A stretch of DNA of 64,000 nucleotides from JBELHR01 sp049607205 (GTDB taxonomy: Bacteria > Bacteroidota > Bacteroidia > Flavobacteriales > Flavobacteriaceae), in assembly GCA_049607205.1 (NCBI GenBank), contig JBMYWH010000005.1:35616-99615 (forward strand), in the 5' to 3' direction. The position numbers and the translations under genes are program-made. The notes under the pieces are model-generated. The model saw nothing but the letters and a program-made list of their open reading frames with translations. It did no database searches and was not told the DNA's origin. Positions within the stretch are counted from its first letter, which is position 1. Each line of letters starts with the position of its first letter. This document shows positions 25,149 to 32,474 of this stretch, one piece after another.

Positions 25149-26226
25149 ATACTATATCAATCCAGACATCAAACAAGCAGAAACCTTACCGGCTTCTTTT
25201 TATAGAGACCCGGAGGTATTTCAGTATTTAAAGGATCAGTTATTCTCAAAATCCTACCATTGGCTAGGAGATTTACCGAGCTTATTGCAACCTAATGAAA
25301 CAGTTCATCCCTTTACTTTATACCCAAGTTTTATGGAAGAACCTCTGGTGCTGGTAAAACAAAAAGAGGATCAGTTAAAGGTACTCTCTAATGTATGCAC
25401 CCATAGGGCAAATATTATAATTCATCAGCGCGGTAGTTCAAAAAAACTTAAATGTGAGTATCATGGTAGGCAGTTCAAAAGAACTGGTGAATTCGAACGT
25501 ATGCCAGAATTTGAACAAGCGGAAAACTTCCCAAGGCCCTGTGACCATCTTAAAGAATTTGACTTAAAAAACCTCGGTCCTCATCTATTCACGGGACTAA
25601 GTACAACTCTAATTGATTTTGACAAAGTGCTCAGTCAAATGAAGGAGCATATAGGATTCCTTCCATTAGACGAATTTAAATTTGATGAGAGTCTCAGTAA
25701 GGACTATTTAATCAACTGCCACTGGGCGCTATATTGCGATAATTATTTAGAAGGCTTCCATATCCCCTTTGTACATAATGACCTGAATGAAGCACTAGAT
25801 TATGGACAGTACAAAACTGTACTCTACGATCAAATGAACCTACAAATCGGGTATACCGATTCTTCAGAGGAAGTTTTTGATCTTCCTAAGGGACATCCTG
25901 ATTACGGCAAGAAAGTAGCAGCTTATTATTATTGGATTTTTCCGAATATGATGTTTAATTTCTATCCTTGGGGCTTATCTGTGAATATCGTTAAGCCAAT
26001 CAATGAGAATAAAACTAAGGTTAGTTTCAGATCCTTTGTATGGGATGAAAGCAAACTAGATTCTGGAGCAGGTGCTCTTTTAGATAAAGTAGAACGGGAA
26101 GATGAATTTGTTGTAGAAGGCGTTCATAAAGGACTTAAATCTTCTAGCTACACTACAGGAAGATTTTCACCAACAAGAGAGCGTGGTGTACATCATTTCC
26201 ATCTCTTACTCTCCAAATTATTCTAA
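25141..26226 (+). CDS. Rieske [2Fe-2S] aromatic-ring-hydroxylase-type oxygenase alpha subunit
   Basis: A 361 aa Rieske non-heme iron oxygenase. The Rieske cluster ligands are Cys86-x-His88 and Cys105-x2-His108. The mononuclear iron site follows the motif N-x2-E-x2-H-x4-H (Asn201, Glu204, His207, His212). Relatives act on quaternary amines (choline, carnitine, betaines) or aromatic acids; the substrate cannot be read from sequence. No reductase or ferredoxin gene is adjacent. It overlaps the amino acid permease by 8 bp, hinting that the permease brings in its substrate. Confidence 0.88.
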   Translation: MTKYYINPDIKQAETLPASFYRDPEVFQYLKDQLFSKSYHWLGDLPSLLQPNETVHPFTLYPSFMEEPLVLVKQKEDQLKVLSNVCTHRANIIIHQRGSSKKLKCEYHGRQFKRTGEFERMPEFEQAENFPRPCDHLKEFDLKNLGPHLFTGLSTTLIDFDKVLSQMKEHIGFLPLDEFKFDESLSKDYLINCHWALYCDNYLEGFHIPFVHNDLNEALDYGQYKTVLYDQMNLQIGYTDSSEEVFDLPKGHPDYGKKVAAYYYWIFPNMMFNFYPWGLSVNIVKPINENKTKVSFRSFVWDESKLDSGAGALLDKVEREDEFVVEGVHKGLKSSSYTTGRFSPTRERGVHHFHLLLSKLF

Positions 26227-26227
26227 T

Positions 26228-26258
26228 AAAAAAGGCAGCCTCAAGGCTGCCTTTTTTT
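26228..26258. terminator. bidirectional terminator between the Rieske gene and rny
   Basis: AAAGGCAGCCT pairs with AGGCTGCCTTT around 26242, with A and T runs outside the stem, so it can stop transcripts from both sides. Confidence 0.9.
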
Positions 26259-26275
26259 ATACTATTTTACTTGTA

Positions 26276-27835
26276 TTACTTAGCAATATTAACTGCTCTA
26301 GTCTCACGAATTACAGTCACTTTAACCTGACCTGGATAGGTCATGTCATTTTGAATTTTCTGAGAGATATTATAAGATAACTCAGAAGCTTTCTGATCAT
26401 TTACCTTAGTACTCTCAACAACTACTCTTAATTCACGTCCTGCTTGAATCGCATAGGCTTTTTGAACTCCACTGAATTGAAAAGCGATCTCTTCTAAATC
26501 CTTCAAACGCTGCATATAAGAATCTAAGACTTGACGTCTTGCTCCTGGACGCGCTCCAGAAATAGCATCACACACCTGAACGATAGGAGCGATCAAACAT
26601 TTCATTTCTATTTCATCGTGGTGGGCCCCAATAGCATTACATACATCTGGCTTTTCACCGTATTTTTCTGCCCATTGCATCCCTAACAAAGCATGTGGTA
26701 ATTCACTTTCTTGATCTGGTACTTTACCGATATCATGAAGAAGACCTGCTCTTTTAGCCATTTTAGCATTAAGTCCAAGCTCTGCTGCCATTATACCACA
26801 AAGATTTGCTACCTCTCTAGAATGTTGTAATAGGTTTTGACCATAAGAAGAACGGTATTTCATACGTCCAACTGTTTTGATCAATTCTGGATGTAATCCA
26901 TGAATTCCCAAATCGATCACAGTTCTCTTACCAACTTCAATAATTTCTTGCGAAATTTGCTTTTCAGTTTTACGAACAACTTCTTCAATTCGCGCTGGAT
27001 GAATACGTCCATCGTTCACTAGATTGTGTAACGAAAGTCTTGCAATCTCTCTCCTAACCGGATCAAAACAAGACAAGATAATAGCCTCCGGAGTATCATC
27101 TACGATAATCTCAACCCCTGTAGCTGCTTCTAAAGCACGAATATTACGACCTTCACGTCCGATAATACGACCTTTTACATCGTCACTCTCTAGGTTAAAC
27201 ACAGAAACACAATTCTCAACAGTCTGCTCTACACCCACTCTTTGAATCGTATTCAAAATAACTTTGGTTGCATCTTGCTGTGCAGTTAATTTAGCTTCCT
27301 CTAAAGTATTTTGAATAAAGCCCATTGCATCACTCTTCGCTTCATCTTTTAAGGATGCTACAAGCTGCACTTTCGCATCTTCCGCAGACAATCCTGAAAT
27401 AACTTCCAATTCCTCAACTTGTCTGGTATGAAGGCGGTCTACTTCCGATTGTTTCTTCTCTAAACTTTCTATTTTAAACTCTAAGTCCTTCTGTAATGCT
27501 TCAACTTCTCTGGTTAGCTTTTTATTTCTATCCATTTCAGATTGTGCCTTAGACTCTTTTTCTCGAATACGCTTTTCCGCTTCTTCGATCTTCTTATCTC
27601 GAGCTAAGATTACTTTTTCATGATCTGCCTTAAGCTCAATAAACTTCTCCTTTGCTTGAAGAATTTTATCTTTTTTAATCTGATCTCCTTTTTGCTTTCC
27701 TTCTTCTATTTTCTTCCGTGCAACCTTCCTAGATTGTTTGATCACGGTATTGGCTCTTTTCATCTCCATCAGCTTTGCTATAGCAAAACCAACAGCGAAT
27801 GCAACCAAACCAATCACTATATGTATTTCATTCAT
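26276..27835 (-). CDS. rny: ribonuclease Y
   Basis: Membrane-anchored endoribonuclease of 519 aa that starts mRNA decay. It has an N-terminal transmembrane helix (about 4-22), a long charged coiled coil (about 30-200), a KH domain with GRIIGREGRNIRALE (about 220-280), and an HD domain with LLHDIGKVPD (about 335-430). All domains are intact. The gene follows zapA and the 6S RNA, a conserved order in Bacteroidetes. Confidence 0.96.
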   Translation of the reverse strand: MNEIHIVIGLVAFAVGFAIAKLMEMKRANTVIKQSRKVARKKIEEGKQKGDQIKKDKILQAKEKFIELKADHEKVILARDKKIEEAEKRIREKESKAQSEMDRNKKLTREVEALQKDLEFKIESLEKKQSEVDRLHTRQVEELEVISGLSAEDAKVQLVASLKDEAKSDAMGFIQNTLEEAKLTAQQDATKVILNTIQRVGVEQTVENCVSVFNLESDDVKGRIIGREGRNIRALEAATGVEIIVDDTPEAIILSCFDPVRREIARLSLHNLVNDGRIHPARIEEVVRKTEKQISQEIIEVGKRTVIDLGIHGLHPELIKTVGRMKYRSSYGQNLLQHSREVANLCGIMAAELGLNAKMAKRAGLLHDIGKVPDQESELPHALLGMQWAEKYGEKPDVCNAIGAHHDEIEMKCLIAPIVQVCDAISGARPGARRQVLDSYMQRLKDLEEIAFQFSGVQKAYAIQAGRELRVVVESTKVNDQKASELSYNISQKIQNDMTYPGQVKVTVIRETRAVNIAK

Positions 27836-27854
27836 TGTTTAAAAAATTATATAT

Positions 27855-28019
27855 AAAAAAAGCCTACATCAGTAGGATTGAAATAAACTCCAATTAAACA
27901 AGTTTAGGACTAACACTGTGATCAAGGATCCTGTTAAACAGGCCTGCTTTCCGACAGATGACTCATCCTTTATAAATATATAACGTTGAGTTTATCAAAT
28001 TGTTTACCGATGTAGGCAG
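27855..28019 (-). ncRNA. ssrS: 6S RNA (6S-Flavo type)
   Basis: A non-coding stretch between zapA and rny whose ends pair: on the minus strand GCCTACATC (28017-28009) pairs with GATGTAGGC (27870-27862), extendable to 13 pairs through one G-U; inside this, ATAAACTC pairs with GAGTTTAT. The 3' stem is followed by seven T, a terminator. The closed rod with a large central region, about 165 nt, and the position next to zapA (as in E. coli, where ssrS adjoins zapA) point to 6S RNA, which mimics an open promoter and binds RNA polymerase. The family call is from structure and context, not a covariance search. Confidence 0.8.
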
Positions 28020-28043
28020 TACTTTGCTTGTATTTTAATGAAC

Positions 28044-28334
28044 TTATTTTAGGAAATGATCTAGTTTATCTGAAATCGATTTAATCTCATTTTCGATTCG
28101 TAAATTATCCTTGCGAACCACTAAATCTTTTATTTCCATTTGAGAGGCAAATTGCAATGCACACATGGCAAGAACATCTTGCTTATCATTTACTGCATAA
28201 CTAGATTCATACTGCTGCAGCAATTCATTTATCTTAGCTGCCGCTCTACGTATCCCCTCTTCTTCAGATGCATTCGATATTCGGATCGGATATGTCCTTC
28301 CTCCTATAACCACGTGAATCTTTAGTGCTTCCAT
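28044..28334 (-). CDS. zapA: cell division protein ZapA
   Basis: A 96 aa FtsZ-ring stabiliser. It has an N-terminal beta part (IHVVIGGRTYPIRI) and the ZapA-typical segment GIRRAAAKINELLQQY, then a C-terminal coiled coil for dimerisation. It lies 2 nt after the upstream coiled-coil gene and just before the 6S RNA. Confidence 0.9.
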   Translation of the reverse strand: MEALKIHVVIGGRTYPIRISNASEEEGIRRAAAKINELLQQYESSYAVNDKQDVLAMCALQFASQMEIKDLVVRKDNLRIENEIKSISDKLDHFLK

Positions 28335-28336
28335 AT

Positions 28337-28627
28337 TTAGTCATTCAACTGAACAATACACTTGTCAATCTCGCGTATTAATGCATTTATCTTTTTCTTC
28401 GTCTCTCTTTTATCTTCTATACTGCCTTCAAAAGTTTTGTTACTCTTAAGTTGACTGTACTTGCTTTCAAGAAGTTCTAACTCCTTTACTTTTTCTTGGT
28501 ATTTCAAAAACATCAAGTTGTAATTCTTACTTAGAATTTCATTTTCTTGGACTAAAAACTCATAACGTTCGATTAAAACATCTAGTTTCTCCGTCATTAT
28601 TTTAAAGTCATTCAATACCTTAGTCAT
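28337..28627 (-). CDS. small coiled-coil protein upstream of zapA
   Basis: A 96 aa protein that is almost wholly alpha-helical and coiled coil (heptads from about residue 10 to 65), with a basic stretch KRETKKKINALIREIDKCI near the end. Its place directly before zapA is conserved in Bacteroidetes. A division-associated role, perhaps as a ZapB-like partner, is inferred from position and structure only. A perfect TAAATTTG box lies at 28661-28654 on the minus strand. Confidence 0.78.
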   Translation of the reverse strand: MTKVLNDFKIMTEKLDVLIERYEFLVQENEILSKNYNLMFLKYQEKVKELELLESKYSQLKSNKTFEGSIEDKRETKKKINALIREIDKCIVQLND

Positions 28628-28743
28628 ATACTTATTTCACAAGACCTTTGAAACAAATTTATATAAACAAAGCCTATAAAGCAATATTATTTATGATTTT
28701 CTTTTAAAGATTTTTAATTAATTTTACTTCAAAATACAAGGTA

Positions 28744-30432
28744 TTGAAACAAATTCTATTCTCGATTTTTATCTTATTAAGCCTCAACTTAATGGCTCAA
28801 AAAAAGGACAGTCTACCTACTCTAGGCCTTCCTATGAATATTCCACTTATTAGTGCTGGTAGTTTCGGCGAGCTTAGGGACAATCATTTTCATGCTGGAC
28901 TTGATCTCAAAACTCAATACCGAGAGGGAATACCTGTTTATGCCACTGAAGATGGTTATGTGTCTCGAATAAAAATTGCTGTGTGGGGCTATGGTAAAGC
29001 ACTATATATCAATCACCCCAATGGATATACTACCGTGTATGGACACCTATCTAAGTTCAGCCCTGAGATTGAAGCTCATATGAAGAACTTAATTTACCAG
29101 AAACAGAAACATGAACTTCAAGATTTCCCTGAGGAAACTGAATTTCCTATAAAAAAAGGTCAATTAATTGCTTACTCAGGAAGCACAGGTGGTTTTGTAG
29201 GACCACATTTACACTATGAAGTAAGAGATACTAAAACAGAGCATATATTAAACCCGCTATCTTACGGAATACCTATAGAGGATCACACGGCACCTAAGCT
29301 ACTGGCTATTATGGTCAAGCCTGGAGACTCTTCTAGTTTTGTTAACGGCTTACAAAAAGCCCAAAAACTAAATATCACTAAATTAAAAAATAGAAATTAC
29401 AGAACAGCTCCTGTAAATATTCAGGGAAAAGGATTATTCCAGGTACAGGCCTATGACATTCAAAACTCAGTAAACAATAAAAACGGCATATATCAAATAA
29501 GTACTTACATAAACGATTCTTTAATTTACAATCAGAAGATGCAGGAGTTCTCATTTGCGGAATCCAAGCAAATCAATTTACTTATCGATTATCAGAAGTA
29601 CAATCGAAGCAATCAACGATACCAACAACTCTATATCCCAGAAAGCTCAAGTCTTTCAGTCTACGACAGAACCTTAAAAAGCAATGGACTCGTTCAGCCA
29701 AACAAATCGAATGAAAGCAACTATAAAATCGTACTTGAAGATTATTCAAAAAACAAAACAAACATCTATATACCAATAGTTTATGATAACTCACCTAAAC
29801 AAATAATCAAAGAAGATTTATCTTTGAATCAAACTGTAATCTTGAAAGATAAATTCTATTTATTAGAAAATAAGAACACCAAAATAGCCTTACAAAAGAA
29901 CAGTTTTTTTGACGATGTCTCTTTAAATATAACTCAGATTAAAGACAGTATCTTTATGGATGAAGATCGTATTGCTCTTAATAAATCCTTCAGTATTGCC
30001 TTTAAAATCCCTAAAGATTCAATTGCTCAATTAGGTATTGTTAGAGTAGATTTAGACGGAAAAAAATCTTTTATAAAATCAGAATATAAAAATCAATTTT
30101 TAACCGCATACACTAAAACATTAGGAACTTACACCTTGGCTAAAGACAGCATAGCTCCCAAAGTCAGTTTTTATAATTTCAAGGATGGTCAATGGATCAG
30201 CAAATACAAAACATTAAAGATAAAGATTAGCGATCAAGACAGTGGCATATATTCGTATGAAGCTTTTATGGACGGAAATTGGATGGCGTTGAGCTTTAAC
30301 CCAAAAACAAACTTAATCACATATGACCTAAAAGACATTCCTCTTGAAGGCAGCGAGCACACCTTAGAAATTTTTATAACAGACTTAGTAGGTAATCAAA
30401 GTAATATTAGGGCCACCCTATACAATAAATAG
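28744..30432 (+). CDS. M23 family metallopeptidase (LytM-type), secreted
   Basis: A 562 aa protein with a signal peptide (about 1-18, cleaved near LMAQ). The LytM domain has the zinc ligands His50 and Asp54 (HAGLD) and His157 of HLHYE (with His155), near the N-terminus; the remaining 400 residues are beta-rich with no known catalytic motif, and a C-terminal Ig-like region. It likely cleaves peptidoglycan crosslinks or acts as a periplasmic scaffold. The TTG at 28744 is the start: no ATG exists that keeps the signal peptide, and a TAATTTTA box ends 17 nt before it. Confidence 0.9.
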   Translation: MKQILFSIFILLSLNLMAQKKDSLPTLGLPMNIPLISAGSFGELRDNHFHAGLDLKTQYREGIPVYATEDGYVSRIKIAVWGYGKALYINHPNGYTTVYGHLSKFSPEIEAHMKNLIYQKQKHELQDFPEETEFPIKKGQLIAYSGSTGGFVGPHLHYEVRDTKTEHILNPLSYGIPIEDHTAPKLLAIMVKPGDSSSFVNGLQKAQKLNITKLKNRNYRTAPVNIQGKGLFQVQAYDIQNSVNNKNGIYQISTYINDSLIYNQKMQEFSFAESKQINLLIDYQKYNRSNQRYQQLYIPESSSLSVYDRTLKSNGLVQPNKSNESNYKIVLEDYSKNKTNIYIPIVYDNSPKQIIKEDLSLNQTVILKDKFYLLENKNTKIALQKNSFFDDVSLNITQIKDSIFMDEDRIALNKSFSIAFKIPKDSIAQLGIVRVDLDGKKSFIKSEYKNQFLTAYTKTLGTYTLAKDSIAPKVSFYNFKDGQWISKYKTLKIKISDQDSGIYSYEAFMDGNWMALSFNPKTNLITYDLKDIPLEGSEHTLEIFITDLVGNQSNIRATLYNK

Positions 30433-30433
30433 T

Positions 30434-30904
30434 CTATTTTAACAGCTCCACTAATTGTTCAAAATGCGTTTTAGTCTTAACCTTGTCTATCACATTGCTA
30501 ATTAGACCATTTGCACCAATTACAAAAGTCTTACGATGAATCCCATCATATTCCTTCCCCATAAACTTCTTTAAACCCCAAACTCCATAGGCCTGAATAA
30601 GAACCTTATCTTCATCAGATAAAAGTGGATAATTCAATCTTTGTTTAGTTGCAAAATTAGATTGCCTTTTTACCGTATCCGCACTAACTCCGATAATTTG
30701 ATAACCCATTTTTTGCAAATCTTCACTCCCATCCCTTAGGCTACAAGCCTCAGCTGTACATCCAGGAGTACTTGCCTTAGGATAGAAAAACAGAATATAA
30801 GGTTTTGAATTATAATCTTCTGACTTAACTAGATTTCCATTTTGATCTTCTAGAGCAAATGAAGGTGCTTTATCTCCTACTTTTAAAGTGTTCATATCTT
30901 TCAA
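30434..30904 (-). CDS. bcp: thioredoxin-dependent peroxiredoxin (BCP/PrxQ)
   Basis: A 156 aa peroxiredoxin that reduces hydroperoxides. The active site is PKASTPGCTAEACSL, where the first Cys is peroxidatic and the second, five residues on, is the intrahelical resolving Cys of PrxQ. The start may be Met1 or Met4. It converges on the M23 gene with a 1-nt gap and diverges from nth. Confidence 0.94.
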   Translation of the reverse strand: MKDMNTLKVGDKAPSFALEDQNGNLVKSEDYNSKPYILFFYPKASTPGCTAEACSLRDGSEDLQKMGYQIIGVSADTVKRQSNFATKQRLNYPLLSDEDKVLIQAYGVWGLKKFMGKEYDGIHRKTFVIGANGLISNVIDKVKTKTHFEQLVELLK

Positions 30905-30937
30905 ATTTATTACATTCGCAATATAGTAAAATCAGAC

Positions 30938-31576
30938 ATGAACAAACAGGAAAAGGTACAATACGTAATAGACGAGTTAGAAAAATTATATCCAGAAACT
31001 CCAATACCCTTGGACCATAAAGATCCCTACACCTTACTAATTGCCGTCCTAATGTCAGCTCAATGCACAGATGAGAGAGTCAACACCATTACTCCTTTAT
31101 TGTTCGAAAAAGCTGATAATCCCTATGATATGGTTAAATTAACCGTAGAAGAGATAAAAGAAATCATCCGACCGGTTGGACTCTCTCCAATGAAATCAAA
31201 AGGAATTCATGGACTAAGTCAGATCTTAATTGATAAACACAAGGGGGAAGTTCCTCAGAGTTTTGAAGACCTAGAAGAACTGCCAGCTGTCGGACATAAA
31301 ACAGCATCAGTAGTAATGTCTCAAGCATTTGGCGTACCCGCTTTTCCAGTCGATACTCATATACATCGTTTAATGTATAGATGGAATCTAACAAATGGTA
31401 AAAACGTGGCTCAAACTGAAAAGGATGCAAAGCGCCTTTTTCCAAAAGAACTATGGAATAAACTACATCTTCAAATTATATTTTATGGTCGTGAATATTC
31501 CACAGCTCGATCTTGGTCTTTGGAAAAAGATTTTATTTCTGCAAAAATAGGCAGGAAGTCTCTTTTGAAGCCCTAG
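30938..31576 (+). CDS. nth: endonuclease III without the iron-sulfur cluster motif
   Basis: Base-excision repair DNA glycosylase/AP lyase for oxidised pyrimidines, 212 aa. The helix-hairpin-helix and catalytic residues are intact: LPAVGHKTASVV with Lys121 and FPVDTHIHRL with Asp139. After FYGREY, where most Nth proteins place C-x6-C-x2-C-x5-C for a [4Fe-4S] cluster, this protein reads STARSWSLEKDF and ends without any cysteine. Such cluster-less relatives are known, so the enzyme may still be active. Its final 44 bp overlap a small ORF on the other strand. Confidence 0.9.
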   Translation: MNKQEKVQYVIDELEKLYPETPIPLDHKDPYTLLIAVLMSAQCTDERVNTITPLLFEKADNPYDMVKLTVEEIKEIIRPVGLSPMKSKGIHGLSQILIDKHKGEVPQSFEDLEELPAVGHKTASVVMSQAFGVPAFPVDTHIHRLMYRWNLTNGKNVAQTEKDAKRLFPKELWNKLHLQIIFYGREYSTARSWSLEKDFISAKIGRKSLLKP

Positions 31577-31682
31577 CCTTATTATTTACTAAATACTCGG
31601 TCTTCTTGAGCTCTTCTGAAAATTCCAGCATAAGATCTAGGTCAACGAGATCTAAGTGGACTAATTTTGATTTGTATTTCAT
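31533..31682 (-). CDS. small 49-residue ORF downstream of an ECF sigma gene
   Basis: ATG at 31682 to TAA at 31533, encoding MKYKSKLVHLDLVDLDLMLE and 29 more residues. It is acidic-amphipathic, with one Cys near the end and no membrane segment. It follows the ECF sigma factor on the same strand after 45 nt, where a regulator of the sigma factor could sit, and its 3' end runs antisense into nth. I do not recognise a family. It may be a real small gene or chance; the codon use is ordinary. Confidence 0.4.
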   Translation of the reverse strand: MKYKSKLVHLDLVDLDLMLEFSEELKKTEYLVNNKARASKETSCLFLQK

Positions 31683-31726
31683 ACTATGGTTTTGTTTACT
31701 AACGGAACTATTAAAAAGATATTGTC

Positions 31727-32314
31727 TTAATTCTTGTACAAATCCATTCTACCTCGCTCCATATATTTTCTCATGTTAATTAGAGCATATCTTGCTCTTC
31801 CTAGGGCAGTATTGATGCTAATACAAGATTCCTCTGCAATTTCGGCAAAAGTCAGCCCCCAATAATATCTCTGGATAATTATTTCCTCCTGTTTCTCGGG
31901 AAGTTGCACAACTAATTGTCTTACCATTTCAAAGACCTCTGCTTTTATTATAACCCTCTCTTCATTCAAAATCCTAGATTCCAACATTTCAATCAGGTCA
32001 AATTTCCCGATATTATCGTACTTCGCAAGCCTTTTCTCCATTCTAAACCAATCTATTACCTTGTTGTGCGCAATTCTCAAGGCCCATGAAATAAACTTAT
32101 CCTGATCTTTATACTTTTTGCGTCTTAGATGCTGAATAATCTTAAAATAAGTATCTTGAGTTAAATCTTTTGCAACAGCAGTGTCCTTGACTTTTTTTAA
32201 TATAAAGCCAAATAATCTGTTCTGGGTTCCACGGATTAAAGGTGTTAAAGCCTTTTCATTTCCGTTTAAAAATGCTCTCACGAGTTGATTCTCTGAAAAG
32301 TTTTCTTCTTTCAT
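31727..32314 (-). CDS. ECF-subfamily RNA polymerase sigma factor
   Basis: A 195 aa sigma-70 protein. Region 2 runs ALTPLIRGTQNRLFGFILKK to FISWALRIAHNKVIDWFR (including DLTQDTYFKI), and region 4 includes EIIIQRYYWGLTFAEIAEES and LGRARYALINMRKYM. No anti-sigma with a membrane helix is adjacent; the only same-strand follower is a 49-codon ORF. Target genes are unknown. The upstream 160 bp is shared with uvrA and is AT-rich. Confidence 0.92.
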   Translation of the reverse strand: MKEENFSENQLVRAFLNGNEKALTPLIRGTQNRLFGFILKKVKDTAVAKDLTQDTYFKIIQHLRRKKYKDQDKFISWALRIAHNKVIDWFRMEKRLAKYDNIGKFDLIEMLESRILNEERVIIKAEVFEMVRQLVVQLPEKQEEIIIQRYYWGLTFAEIAEESCISINTALGRARYALINMRKYMERGRMDLYKN

Positions 32315-32450
32315 AGCTTATAATATTTAGAAAATTATACAATTATTACTTATACATTTACTTGATTTACAACAAGATAGCTCCATAATATAATAAAAGA
32401 CAAACTTTAAAACAAATTATAGTCGACTATCATAATCTTAAAGAATTGGT

Positions 32451-32458
32451 TATTTTTG
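32451..32458 (+). promoter_or_regulatory. uvrA -7 box
   Basis: TATTTTTG, a perfect match to TAnnTTTG, ends 16 nt before the uvrA ATG. No clear -33 TTG. Confidence 0.45.
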
Positions 32459-32474
32459 TTTAAAACAATCAAGA

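Noticed and set aside
31633..31653. AGATCT repeated at a 9-nt interval near the end of the small ORF
   Set aside because: It follows from two similar codon strings within the ORF and has no further copies; a chance repeat.
32315..32474. The 160-bp AT-rich region between the ECF sigma gene and uvrA as a possible regulatory RNA or SOS box
   Set aside because: No stable hairpin with T-run and no LexA-like palindrome was found; only the uvrA -7 box is supported.
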